Made by a program: the position numbers and the translations under genes
In this document: positions 18,873 to 28,000 of the stretch, in pieces
Numbering within the stretch: the first letter of the stretch is position 1
How the letters are laid out: every line of letters starts with the position of its first letter
Notes under the pieces: model-generated
Seen by the model: the letters and a program-made list of their open reading frames with translations, nothing else
Told to the model about the DNA's origin: nothing
Databases searched by the model: none
Assembly (NCBI RefSeq): GCF_000238775.2
Contig: NZ_AFEJ02000002.1
Location: 1,535,501-1,599,500 of the forward strand
Origin: Acaryochloris sp. CCMEE 5410
GTDB lineage: Bacteria; Cyanobacteriota; Cyanobacteriia; Thermosynechococcales; Thermosynechococcaceae
DNA length: 64,000 bases
Direction: 5' to 3'

Positions 18873-20156
18873 CTACTGATGACGGCCTTGGGCAATGGCC
18901 TGGAAACACTGAATATATTGGGTATGCCCTTCGGGGAACACCACATTCAGCGTTAGAGGATCGTCTGTATCCCGATCATCCCCAGGTCCCGTCACCACTC
19001 GATGAGATACCTGGGACCCTGCGGGAGAGTCAAGTATGTGCTCTAGCTGCAAGGGTTTACGGTTTTTGACCTCACCACCACTGCTATCCACATAAACCAC
19101 GACGTTATTCGTATCGAATTCTTCACCTAAGGATTGAATTAGGTGTAAAAAGTTGCGATCGCTTCCTCCCCGCTGAAACCGCAATTCTCCCTGCTCTTCG
19201 ACCGCCTTACTGGTAACCGTATCACCCACCCCAATGAGAGTTGGCATTTGCCCTGGATCAAATTTTTCTTTGACTAAATCCACCAGCTCGGCGTGGGCGG
19301 GTGGGGCCTGACGGGCATTGAAGTCTGCCCCCAAAGGGTACTGTCCCGTTCGCTGATGATAATAGCGATTTAAAATCGCCAGCACTCCCGCTTCTTTAAT
19401 GCCACCCTGCAACATAAATTGGAAATCCGTGGTCCCTGCTTCTTCAGGAGTCGCTGGCTGCAAAATTTCATTTCCCTGGGAATCTTTCCCGAGATTAGGC
19501 GCGTAATGCACAAAAAAGGATTGTTCTAATCCTTGGGCTTGAGCTTGGGCCAATAGCTCCGCCGTCAGCGTTTGCATCTCTTGCTGCAGCCGAGCATATA
19601 TCTCAGTTCTGTCTGCCAGCAGATCGTAGAAGACATTTAAATTGGCCGTGGGAGAGACGGGATTGTCTAATACAGCAGCCTGGATACAGGGCTGAATTTG
19701 GGAACTATCTTTAGCCAGGGTTTGAAAAAACTGTTGCAACCGCTGACTAATTTGCTCAGGCACTGCTGCCAAAAACGCTAACTCCTGGTCGCTCACCCCC
19801 GGATGGGAGACTGAGCCGAATCGATCTTGCCATTGCACTCCTCCCGCTGCGAGGCCGGGTAAATATAGACCTTCTTGAACAACGGTTTCGGCATCAAATG
19901 TTTTCTCAACAATGCGATTGACCCCGCGATTGCCGATATGTTCACCATTGGTGAGGACATAAAAATGTCCATCTAGCTGACGTGCCGCTCGGACATAGGC
20001 TGGATCAAGGGTACGGGTCAGGGGATCTTTCACCAACCCCATGCACACCCCATCTAAATCTTGAATGATTAACAGATTGTTTTGCCGCTGGCCCAGGTCA
20101 ATCAAAGCACCATGGTCTAAGGACCAAGCTTGCTTAGACAAAGGTAAGTTAGACAT
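18873..20156 (-). CDS. ggpP: Glucosylglycerol 3-phosphate phosphatase
   Basis: This 427-residue phosphatase (also called StpA) removes phosphate from glucosylglycerol phosphate, completing synthesis of glucosylglycerol. The N-terminal IIQDLDGVCMGLVKDP holds the HAD-type DxDG nucleophile motif. YVLTNGEH follows as motif II, and GVGDTVTSKAVEEQG near residue 320 supplies the acidic metal ligands. Length and the long conserved middle region fit the GgpP family specifically, and ggpS is in the same block. It is convergent with the large sugar-dehydrogenase gene, whose stop is 17 bases away. No strong ribosome-binding site precedes the ATG. Confidence 0.92.
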   Translation of the reverse strand: MSNLPLSKQAWSLDHGALIDLGQRQNNLLIIQDLDGVCMGLVKDPLTRTLDPAYVRAARQLDGHFYVLTNGEHIGNRGVNRIVEKTFDAETVVQEGLYLPGLAAGGVQWQDRFGSVSHPGVSDQELAFLAAVPEQISQRLQQFFQTLAKDSSQIQPCIQAAVLDNPVSPTANLNVFYDLLADRTEIYARLQQEMQTLTAELLAQAQAQGLEQSFFVHYAPNLGKDSQGNEILQPATPEEAGTTDFQFMLQGGIKEAGVLAILNRYYHQRTGQYPLGADFNARQAPPAHAELVDLVKEKFDPGQMPTLIGVGDTVTSKAVEEQGELRFQRGGSDRNFLHLIQSLGEEFDTNNVVVYVDSSGGEVKNRKPLQLEHILDSPAGSQVSHRVVTGPGDDRDTDDPLTLNVVFPEGHTQYIQCFQAIAQGRHQ

Positions 20157-20203
20157 GGTGGGTAGATGAAGGAATCACGACCGTAACGCTTAAGCTGCTG
20201 CCA

Positions 20204-21817
20204 TTAAGCCGTTTTCGCTGGAATTTGTTCCGGCTGAGGTGACTCTTCTGCTGGTTTAACTACCACCCGAGGATGATTAGCCAAATGTACGGTTAACTGC
20301 GACTCAATTTCCTCCCGGACAATTTGGCGGTACTCCATAAAGTGCTCAATAAAAGCAGAGGCAGACAGATACCGGGTCAGAACCTGTGGATTCTTTTGGA
20401 TGATCCGGAACAAGTTAATCCAAAATTTCCAGCGCGTCTTACGCACTACGCCTTGGCGCCAAGCCAAGGTAGACAAGGCTCGAATATCAACCCAGCTCAC
20501 CTTAACGGAACTCTTACCCGACCCCCCATACTTGGGACGGATATTCATACTCATAAAGTGGCGGAAGGTCCGATCCAAATATTTCACCGGATCGTAAATA
20601 TTACAGAAGGCCTCGACATATTCATTGGCAATTTCATCGATGGGACGAGTCGGCACATAGTTCATCAATGAGGTTTGATTACCCGTGCCTTCTTGACCTT
20701 GGATAAGACGACCTTCTTTTTCTAGGCGATGCCAAAGCGCTGTATTGGGCAAGGCTTGCAACATGCTAAACAGGGCAATGGGAATGTTCGTCTTTTCGAC
20801 GAAACGGGTAATGCGATCGCCGGCTCCCTTCTTTTCTCCATCAAACCCGATAATGAACCCAGCCATGATCCGCAGTCCTTTCTCGGACATGGTATCGATG
20901 GCTTCGCTGAGGGAGTCACGGGTATTCTGGAATTTTTTGGTTACCTTTAAGCTGTCTTCATCCGGGGTCTCAATCCCCAAAAACACACTGTTAAAGTTAC
21001 ATTCGATCATCAGATCCATCAATTCCTCATCCTGAGCCAAATCGACGGAAGCTTCAGTGGCAAAGGTAAAGGGATAATCTTTCTCCGCAATCCATTCCCG
21101 CAACTCCGCTAGCAATAGCTTCACATTCCGCTTATTGCCAATAAAGTTGTCATCGACCATAAATACAGAGCCACGCCACCCTAGCTCACATAAATAATCG
21201 AGCTCAGCAATCAGCTGCTGCGGGGTTTTGGTCCTAGGCTTACGACCATAGAGGACGATAATGTCGCAAAATTCACATTGAAAGGGACATCCTCGGGAAA
21301 ACTGCACCGACATATTGTCGTAAGCCGGAAATTTCAGTAGGTCAAAGCGAGGAATGGGGGTTTCGGTAACGGCAGGTTTCTCGGTCGCACGATAGACACC
21401 GCTTTCATCGCCCCGCTCTATCGCTTCGATAAACATGGGCAGGGTGATTTCCCCTTCGTCCAAGATCAAGTAGTCTGCGCCAACCGCCTGCAAATCTTCA
21501 GGAACAGACGTCGCAAAGGGTCCACCCACCGCAACTTTCTTCCCGCGGCGATGGGATTCTCCCACAAGGTTCAGCATGTCTTCTTTCTGAACAATCATGC
21601 CGGATAGAATCACCATCTCAGCCCAGTCCCAATCTGACTCAGGCACGGCTTCAACATTGCGGTCAATCAGCCGAAACTCCCACTCCTGGGGCAAAATTGC
21701 GGCTACCGTCACTAACCCCAAAGGCGGCAATAATGCTTTTTTGTCAACTAGGGACAAGGTTTTCTCAAAGGACCAAAAACTTTTTGGAAAGAGGGGGTAA
21801 ATTAGTAAAACTCGCAT
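20204..21817 (-). CDS. B12-binding radical SAM protein (DUF4070 type)
   Basis: This 537-residue protein has an N-terminal cobalamin-binding Rossmann region (residues 1-135: VLLIYPLFPKSFW, VAVGGPFATSVPED, DYLILDEGE) and a radical SAM core starting at SRGCPFQCEFCDI, with the CxxxCxxC that binds the 4Fe-4S cluster. VFMVDDNFIGN and FLGIETPDEDSL follow, then a DUF4070-like tail. Members catalyse methylations or rearrangements; HpnP and HpnJ of hopanoid synthesis are relatives, but this sequence is the generic type found widely in cyanobacteria and I do not assign a substrate. It is 47 bases upstream of ggpP on the same strand and may be read with it. Confidence 0.88.
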   Translation of the reverse strand: MRVLLIYPLFPKSFWSFEKTLSLVDKKALLPPLGLVTVAAILPQEWEFRLIDRNVEAVPESDWDWAEMVILSGMIVQKEDMLNLVGESHRRGKKVAVGGPFATSVPEDLQAVGADYLILDEGEITLPMFIEAIERGDESGVYRATEKPAVTETPIPRFDLLKFPAYDNMSVQFSRGCPFQCEFCDIIVLYGRKPRTKTPQQLIAELDYLCELGWRGSVFMVDDNFIGNKRNVKLLLAELREWIAEKDYPFTFATEASVDLAQDEELMDLMIECNFNSVFLGIETPDEDSLKVTKKFQNTRDSLSEAIDTMSEKGLRIMAGFIIGFDGEKKGAGDRITRFVEKTNIPIALFSMLQALPNTALWHRLEKEGRLIQGQEGTGNQTSLMNYVPTRPIDEIANEYVEAFCNIYDPVKYLDRTFRHFMSMNIRPKYGGSGKSSVKVSWVDIRALSTLAWRQGVVRKTRWKFWINLFRIIQKNPQVLTRYLSASAFIEHFMEYRQIVREEIESQLTVHLANHPRVVVKPAEESPQPEQIPAKTA

Positions 21818-21966
21818 AGAGAAGCCACATCTCCTAATCCAAATACCTCAAATCTTACCGCTAATTCACTTTTCTTGCTGAGAGTAGATTTAACCTTAGA
21901 CATTGACTCAATTTAATCTTAATTTCTCAGATTTGTTAGGTGCATTGTCAATTTTGTCAACCAGGG

Positions 21967-22518
21967 TTATGCCTTTAAACCCAACTGTCTACGCACCCAT
22001 GTCGCCCCCATAAATAGTAGCGGTGTCACAATTGCTCCTGTTAGGACCAAATGCAGGGGAAAGTGAAAATAGAAAAACCATAGGATCAGCACCCCATAGG
22101 TGGAATCCATATGATCAATTACATAGAAAACTTTGTTGTTTTCATCTCCAGGGGGAATCTCCAGCCGTCGTTTTACAAAGGAATTAGGCAACTCGGATAG
22201 ATTAAAAATAAACCCAACTAATAAGCCATATTCGATAAAATTGAACTGAGAGAGTTGAATCTGCAGACCTGAGTTTGTCAAAAATTGCGCCTCTAAGACT
22301 TGCAGAAAAAAGGTACTAACCACACAGGTTAATGGTAAGCTAATCAATCCTCTCCAGCGTTTATTAGCGCCAAACCATTGAGTCTGGATCGGTATATTTA
22401 CCAGCTCAAAAGGTTTCGTCTTCCAAAGAAACGCTTCTAAAATTCCGGCAATGAATAGCCCCACCCCAAGCCATAGAATATTTAAAGTATCTTGGGCAAA
22501 ATGAGTCCAGAAAAGCAT
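21967..22518 (-). CDS. CDP-archaeol synthase (CarS/DUF46)-like membrane protein
   Basis: The frame is open from 22665, but that reading crosses the start of the next gene; ATG 22518 (MLFWTHFAQDTLN) gives a normal 183-residue protein with five membrane segments. It carries the marks of the CarS/DUF46 family, related to CdsA: GANKRWRGL, the ELPNSFVKRRLEI segment and VIDHMDSTYGVL. CarS moves CMP from CTP onto an unsaturated archaeal lipid phosphate; bacterial relatives are of unknown substrate. It is divergent from a diacylglycerol-kinase-like gene whose 5' end overlaps it. This pairing suggests work on lipid phosphates, but that is inference. Confidence 0.8.
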   Translation of the reverse strand: MLFWTHFAQDTLNILWLGVGLFIAGILEAFLWKTKPFELVNIPIQTQWFGANKRWRGLISLPLTCVVSTFFLQVLEAQFLTNSGLQIQLSQFNFIEYGLLVGFIFNLSELPNSFVKRRLEIPPGDENNKVFYVIDHMDSTYGVLILWFFYFHFPLHLVLTGAIVTPLLFMGATWVRRQLGLKA

Positions 22519-23922
22519 TGTTTTCGCAATAGATTGAACTTGGATATTGTCTTCGAGGAACAACTTTTTTTCGTCAGCGACGCCGAGTCCATCGCTGTCG
22601 ATATGCGGGCTAGAGGTTGGTTGACGACCTCCAGTTTGTCCTGGTTCCACGCAGGTCTCAGGCAAACATTAACCTTTGATGACGTGGTCGGCGTCAAGCC
22701 AACTGATCAGCCATATCCCCAAGGACTCGTTGGATTTATTCTGTGTGCCTATCCTGCTCCTAGGACTGTACCCCACCACCGACAGTTACGGGAATATGAG
22801 TTTGTCTGTGCCACGGAGCAGATGCGTTCCCAGTGGATGAACGCCATTCGCCAAGCGTTACAGGGCCACCCCATCCAACCCCAGCAGGCCGTCAGGCCCC
22901 GCCATCTCCAAGTCTTAGTCAATCCCAAGGGGGGACGGCGACAGGCCAAACAAGTCTTTCAATCCATTCGGCCCATTTTAGAAGATGCCCATTGCCAGGT
23001 GAGCATTTTGGAAACCCAGGGGGGCGAACGAACGATCCAGGCCGTGCGAGATTTCGACGTATCGGCGATAGATGGATTTGTCGTTGTCGGTGGCGATGGA
23101 ACGGTTTATGAGCTGATTAATGGGCTGATGACCCATGGGGATGCGGAGGTTGCGATCGCAAAACCCATCGGCATCATCCCAGCCGGTACCGGCAACGGCC
23201 TAGGAAAAACCATTCTCGACCTATCCCAAGAAACCTACGATCCGAGTAATGCTGCTTTTATCATCGCCAAAGGCCAGTATCAGCCTATTAATTTAGGCGT
23301 CGTCAAGCAGGATGGCAAAGAATATTACAGCATTCTCTCCTTAGCTTGGGCCTTGATCAGCGATATCGACATTAAGTCCAACAAGCTCCGTTTTCTCAAG
23401 TTCCTGGGCTCTTTACGCAGTGATCTCTATGCTTTTCTCAGCATCTTGGCCCTCCGCAGTTATCGAGGTCGAATTTCCTTCCTATCCGCCCCAGACTGGC
23501 CACCTAGCCCCGATGCCCCTCAGCCAGACCTCCTAGCCGAGCCGCAGCCAGCAGGCATAGAGCAGTCTCCAGCATCAGATTGGCAAGTGCTGGAAGGTGA
23601 GTTTATTGCCCTTTGGGTGATGAACGTCGCTTGGGCCACCCATAGCGTTTTGGCAGCCCCTCACGCCCGATTAGCCGATGGTTATATGGATGTCTTAATC
23701 ATTCGTAAAGGAATTACCCGCTGGCGTTTATTAACCGCATTTCTGAAAATTGCCACGGGCGAACATCTCCTTATTCCCGAAATGGAATACTACAAGGTGC
23801 GCTGTCTCCACTTAGAACCTCTAAGTTCTGAAGGCTTACTGGCTGTTGACGGAGAACAAATCAAATACCGCTCCGTTAAAATGAATGTTTTGGCAAACCA
23901 TGCCCAAGTTTTTTGCCGTTAA
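22501..23922 (+). CDS. Diacylglycerol/sphingosine kinase-like lipid kinase
   Basis: This protein of about 473 residues has an N-terminal region resembling the PH-like part of sphingosine kinases, then a DAGK catalytic domain: VLVNPKGGRRQAKQVF, VVVGGDGTVYELINGLM (GGDGT, ATP binding) and GIIPAGTGNGLGKTI. The C-terminus has the usual ADGYMDVLIIR and SSEGLLAVDGEQI strands. It should phosphorylate a lipid hydroxyl with ATP. The start is uncertain: ATG 22501 overlaps the divergent CarS-like gene by 18 bases, and a TTG at 22540 or ATG at 22603 are alternatives. No ribosome-binding site settles it. Confidence 0.85.
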   Translation: MSPEKHCFRNRLNLDIVFEEQLFFVSDAESIAVDMRARGWLTTSSLSWFHAGLRQTLTFDDVVGVKPTDQPYPQGLVGFILCAYPAPRTVPHHRQLREYEFVCATEQMRSQWMNAIRQALQGHPIQPQQAVRPRHLQVLVNPKGGRRQAKQVFQSIRPILEDAHCQVSILETQGGERTIQAVRDFDVSAIDGFVVVGGDGTVYELINGLMTHGDAEVAIAKPIGIIPAGTGNGLGKTILDLSQETYDPSNAAFIIAKGQYQPINLGVVKQDGKEYYSILSLAWALISDIDIKSNKLRFLKFLGSLRSDLYAFLSILALRSYRGRISFLSAPDWPPSPDAPQPDLLAEPQPAGIEQSPASDWQVLEGEFIALWVMNVAWATHSVLAAPHARLADGYMDVLIIRKGITRWRLLTAFLKIATGEHLLIPEMEYYKVRCLHLEPLSSEGLLAVDGEQIKYRSVKMNVLANHAQVFCR

Positions 23923-24034
23923 TCTGCAGGCTAACCAGCCGATGTATACTCTTCCCCAACTGCCCGAGCTGAGCTAGGGCTGAGAACATCCCTGTACGAC
24001 GTATTAGGGATTCAGTGGAGTCATTATCCTCAAT

Positions 24035-26269
24035 ATGAAGTCAATTTCCCTATCGACTGGAGTTTTCGTGGCCATCATGGGTTTGAGTCTGCCAGCCCAT
24101 GCCGAAACCGCCCCATTCTCAGATTCACTCCTCACCCCTACTTCATGTGACACATGCCATCTCAGCCCATCTGAGCTAAGCACTGCCGATTTTAGTTTTA
24201 GCCCCAGGCCAATCGTTCAGATTAAGCAAACCTCCAGCAGTTTGCATCTTTCGAGTTCCAAGGACACTGCTCCCGCCGTAAATGGGCAAACTACTGCAGC
24301 TCAACCGAATCATCTTGAATTCCCTAGTGCAAAAGCAGGCTCAGACAAGACAACAGATGGCACACTGCCCTCATCCCAGACACCATTACCATCCCGCTCA
24401 ACCGTCTTAATTCCGCAGCAAACTCTCATTTCTCAAGCCACAGCTCAGCAGGATGTTACGTCTCCCCTCCCCATCTCGACTCGTGCCGCAGATCTAGCCC
24501 AAGTCGACTCTGTCCCTCCAGCCGAAGCGGATAGTGATACTGAAATAAACGGTGCGAAAGAGAGCGAAGAAGCTCCAGCAATTCGTTTTAGCCCTTTAGC
24601 AAATCAACAATTTCAGCAACCTACAGCAATTCACCTGCCCAAAGGGGCAGTGGCCCTGAGCCTCTATAATCGACTGTTCTTTTTGCCCGGAACTGAGGCG
24701 GCTAGTGGTACAGCAGCCTATCCAAATTTCGGCGTTACCTGGGGATTAACAGACAGTACTGAACTGGACCTCACCCTACAGGTGGTAGATACGGGTACCC
24801 CCGACCGATTGGGACCTTTCGGCGTTGTTAGACGGGTTAACAACCGAGATTTAACCCTATCGGTTAAGCAAAGACTATGGGACAACGCCGACGATACGCT
24901 GGCCTTTAGTGGTTCTTTTTCCCTAGCGGTCCCCCTGACGAATCGTACGTTTGAATTTACTCCCGGTGGGATTGAGCAAGAAGACAACAGTTTAATCCCA
25001 GCTTTACAATTTCCGTTCACGGCTACCGTTAGCGATCGCTGGCAGTTCACTCTTTCTCCCACCATTGCCTTCTTCCCCGATAGCAATGCCGTTTTTATCC
25101 CCCGACCGCCCCTCGCCAATCCAGGCTCCTTTGGCACCACCTTGGGACTCAGTGGGGCAATTTCCTACCAAGTCCATCCTCGGATCACCCTCTGGGGCGA
25201 TGCCTTCGTGCCCTTTACCGGCAACAACAGTTTTAACCGGGATACGGGTCTACCGGCCAAATCGATTGCCTACAATGCGGGTCTGAGGTATTTCCTCAAT
25301 CCCAGCCTCGGTCTCGATATCTTTGCCTCTAATACCTTTGGCAGCAAGGGACCGTTGGCCTTAACAGCGGATCGAGACTTAACTGCGTTGGGATTGAGAG
25401 TTATATCTTTACCGAGTCTATTTGCCTCCAATCGCCGAATTGCAGACAGTTTCAACCGTGATCAGGATGGTCAAGATTCACCCAATACCACTGATGGCTT
25501 GGCCTTTTTTGATGGCGGGACCGTGCCTAGTCAACGGTTTCTATTCCATTTACAGGGGGGTGGCCAAGGGATTCAAACTGCCCTGCGCTATGGAATCGTC
25601 AAAGATTTCGAGCTATTTGCCTATTTGGACTATATCTCGGGTGAGGTGGACGAGTCAGAGCAAGGCTTTGGTGTAAAGCTGCGATTGCTAAACCAAGATG
25701 AAGCAGCACCATTGACCGCCAGTGCCGCCGTAACCGTGGGACTCACCAACAATATCTTTGACAACTTTGATAACAACAATCGCAATGGCTTGTTCCGACA
25801 AGGAGCGCCTAAAGACTTTCCTCTAATTTTCAGAACGGACAGTCCTGAAGGCAGACGGTTTGTGGTGACTCTATCCTTGCCTTTACATTACAAAGTCAAT
25901 GACCAGTTAGCCTTTTGGTTTACCCCCATTGCAGGATTTGTTCAACGAGATGGTTTAGAGCTAGGCGGCTTTAACGTCGGCGGCTCTGTTGAAGTCATTC
26001 AGGACCTGAGTCTAGTCGGCGAATTGGGCGCTAATTTCTTGGGTGAAGGTAATGCCTTTATCGGCGACACCTTAGCGGATCGGATTCCCTGGTCCGTGGC
26101 CGTCCGCTGGAATCCCCGCAGCATTATCGGCGGGGATGAATCAAACCCGAATCAGCCCAATGTTGAGTTCTTCGTTACCAATCGCGTAGGCTCATCCACT
26201 TGGCATCAGCTACGAGTCAGAGATCAAAACGAGATTACCGTTGGTGCAGGCATTTCGATTCCGTTCTAA
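24035..26269 (+). CDS. Outer-membrane beta-barrel protein with one CxxCH motif
   Basis: This 744-residue protein begins with a signal peptide (residues 1-23, cut after AHA). Next is CDTCH at 38-42, a single haem c attachment motif, then a Ser/Thr/Pro-rich linker to about 185. The rest is a series of amphipathic beta strands with alternating aromatic residues (LPKGAVALSLYNRLFFLPG, GVTWGLTDSTELDLTLQV, and so on) ending in Phe, as expected for an outer-membrane barrel. No porin family is recognised by name. The CxxCH may be chance, or the ligand site of a small electron-carrying head. The gene stands between two putative lipid-headgroup genes on the same strand. Confidence 0.75.
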   Translation: MKSISLSTGVFVAIMGLSLPAHAETAPFSDSLLTPTSCDTCHLSPSELSTADFSFSPRPIVQIKQTSSSLHLSSSKDTAPAVNGQTTAAQPNHLEFPSAKAGSDKTTDGTLPSSQTPLPSRSTVLIPQQTLISQATAQQDVTSPLPISTRAADLAQVDSVPPAEADSDTEINGAKESEEAPAIRFSPLANQQFQQPTAIHLPKGAVALSLYNRLFFLPGTEAASGTAAYPNFGVTWGLTDSTELDLTLQVVDTGTPDRLGPFGVVRRVNNRDLTLSVKQRLWDNADDTLAFSGSFSLAVPLTNRTFEFTPGGIEQEDNSLIPALQFPFTATVSDRWQFTLSPTIAFFPDSNAVFIPRPPLANPGSFGTTLGLSGAISYQVHPRITLWGDAFVPFTGNNSFNRDTGLPAKSIAYNAGLRYFLNPSLGLDIFASNTFGSKGPLALTADRDLTALGLRVISLPSLFASNRRIADSFNRDQDGQDSPNTTDGLAFFDGGTVPSQRFLFHLQGGGQGIQTALRYGIVKDFELFAYLDYISGEVDESEQGFGVKLRLLNQDEAAPLTASAAVTVGLTNNIFDNFDNNNRNGLFRQGAPKDFPLIFRTDSPEGRRFVVTLSLPLHYKVNDQLAFWFTPIAGFVQRDGLELGGFNVGGSVEVIQDLSLVGELGANFLGEGNAFIGDTLADRIPWSVAVRWNPRSIIGGDESNPNQPNVEFFVTNRVGSSTWHQLRVRDQNEITVGAGISIPF

Positions 26270-26357
26270 GGGATGGGGAAGGGCTGCATCAATGCTTTTG
26301 ATTTTTCGCTAGAGGACATGTTAGGGTCGCTGTTGCCTGAGTTTATGGGAAATAGCC

Positions 26358-26993
26358 ATGCCCAACGAGTCCACACCTGTTCAGGATTCTGTCCAAAGCC
26401 AAGAAGAGACCACTATCACGGTGCCCCTGTCTTTGCTGGACCGGATTGTGCAATTTTTCACCATCAAACTGGCTAAGTTTCTCGCTCGATTCACATGGAT
26501 TACTCCCAATCGGGTCACCTGGGTGTCTGCAGGGGTTGGCGGCCCCTTGACAGGATGGCTGATTATTCAGGAGCAGTTCTGGCTGGCAACGGCATTAGTG
26601 GTGGTCAGTGGCTTGATGGACGGCTTGGATGGGGACATTGCCCGAGAACGTAATCTGACTTCGATTGAAGGCGGTATTTTAGACAGCGTTTTAGATCGCT
26701 ATGTCGATTTTTTCCTGATTGCAGCACTTATTTTGGTCAACCCCACTGAACATTTACTCGTGGGCCTATTTGCCCTGATGGGAACCACAATGGTGCCTTA
26801 CATTCGGGCTAGAAGTGAGGTCGCCGGTAAAAGTTCGATTGCCAGTATTGGCAGCCGAGCGACCCGCATCGTCTTGATTATTCTGGGATTGCTCACCCAG
26901 CAGCTGTTTATTTTGCTGATTGCCTTAGCCGTTATTTCCAATATTGCTGCAGTTCACCGATTCTGGTTCGCGCTGATTCCCGTCGAAGATTAG
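26358..26993 (+). CDS. CDP-alcohol phosphatidyltransferase family protein
   Basis: This 211-residue membrane protein has the full family signature near residue 85: D-G-D-I-A-R, then eight residues, G, three residues, D, three residues, D (DGDIARERN...GGILDSVLDRYVD). These Asp residues bind two metals and the CDP moiety. Four to six membrane helices follow. Members exchange CMP for an alcohol such as glycerol phosphate, inositol or serine; the acceptor here cannot be assigned. ATG 26358 starts MPNESTPVQDS, with a short soluble N-terminus. It follows the barrel protein by 88 bases. A CarS-like and a lipid-kinase-like gene lie within 5 kb. Confidence 0.88.
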   Translation: MPNESTPVQDSVQSQEETTITVPLSLLDRIVQFFTIKLAKFLARFTWITPNRVTWVSAGVGGPLTGWLIIQEQFWLATALVVVSGLMDGLDGDIARERNLTSIEGGILDSVLDRYVDFFLIAALILVNPTEHLLVGLFALMGTTMVPYIRARSEVAGKSSIASIGSRATRIVLIILGLLTQQLFILLIALAVISNIAAVHRFWFALIPVED

Positions 26994-27098
26994 CCAACTC
27001 CTTCTCCATGCCTGTTCTTCAGAGAGGCAAACTCGTTATAGTGAGTACCTAATGCATGGGTTGCTTCCATGCTCTCAGGTAGTCAGAAGGCAAACCCT

Positions 27099-27974
27099 AT
27101 GGCGAATACAGAAATACGAGAACGCTTACCAGAATGGCTACGCCGTCCGATTGGTAAGGCCAGTGAGCTATCTACCGTCCAACAAATCGTCAAACGCCAT
27201 AATATCCACACCATTTGTGAAGAAGGTCGATGCCCGAATCGGGGCGAATGCTACGCCCAAAAAACAGCCACATTTTTACTCATGGGGCCCGTCTGCACTC
27301 GGGCCTGTTCGTTTTGCCAGGTCGATAAAGGGCATGCGCCCCAACCCTTGGATAAACAGGAACCACAAAAGGTCGCTGATTCCGTACGGTTACTGGGGTT
27401 GAAGTATGTGGTACTGACCTCAGTGGCCCGCGATGATTTGCCCGATCAAGGGGCGGGATGGTTTGCGGCGACGATGGCAGCCATTCGGGCAGTCAGCCCC
27501 CATACGGATATTGAAGTGCTAACCCCTGATTTTCGAGGCGATCGCAACTTGATTGCCACCGTTGTTAAAGCCCGACCCGTGTGCTACAACCACAACCTGG
27601 AAACGGTTCGACGTCTCCAAGGACCCGTGCGACGAGGAGCAAAATATGAGCGTTCGCTACAGGTATTGGCCACAGTCAAGGAACTTGCACCTAAAAATGA
27701 TGTCATACCTAGTATTGCGACCAAATCTGGTCTAATGCTGGGATTGGGAGAAACGGAAGCTGAAATCATTGAAACGATGGAAGACCTAAGGGTAGTGGGA
27801 TGCGATCGCATTACCCTAGGTCAATATATGCGCCCGTCCCTCAACCATCTTCCGGTCCAAAAATACTGGCATCCCGAGGAGTTTGATCGCTTGGGTGAGA
27901 TTGCTCACTCTCTCGGATTTAGCCACGTTCGGTCTGGTCCTTTAGTCAGAAGTTCATACCACGCAGGAGAGTAG
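27099..27974 (+). CDS. lipA: Lipoyl synthase
   Basis: LipA inserts two sulfurs into octanoyl groups on lipoyl-dependent proteins. Both iron-sulfur clusters are visible: [12 protein letters not shown] (the auxiliary cluster, CX4CX5C) and CTRACSFC (the radical SAM cluster, CX3CX2C). Later text (GRGD-like [24 protein letters not shown] and the C-terminal VRSSYHAGE) also fits. The frame is open from 27069, but ATG 27099 ([13 protein letters not shown]) is chosen because AGAAGG lies nine bases upstream. This gives 291 residues, the usual length. Confidence 0.96.
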   Translation: MANTEIRERLPEWLRRPIGKASELSTVQQIVKRHNIHTICEEGRCPNRGECYAQKTATFLLMGPVCTRACSFCQVDKGHAPQPLDKQEPQKVADSVRLLGLKYVVLTSVARDDLPDQGAGWFAATMAAIRAVSPHTDIEVLTPDFRGDRNLIATVVKARPVCYNHNLETVRRLQGPVRRGAKYERSLQVLATVKELAPKNDVIPSIATKSGLMLGLGETEAEIIETMEDLRVVGCDRITLGQYMRPSLNHLPVQKYWHPEEFDRLGEIAHSLGFSHVRSGPLVRSSYHAGE

Positions 27975-28000
27975 GCTCCTGGCTATCGCTGGAAGCATAG

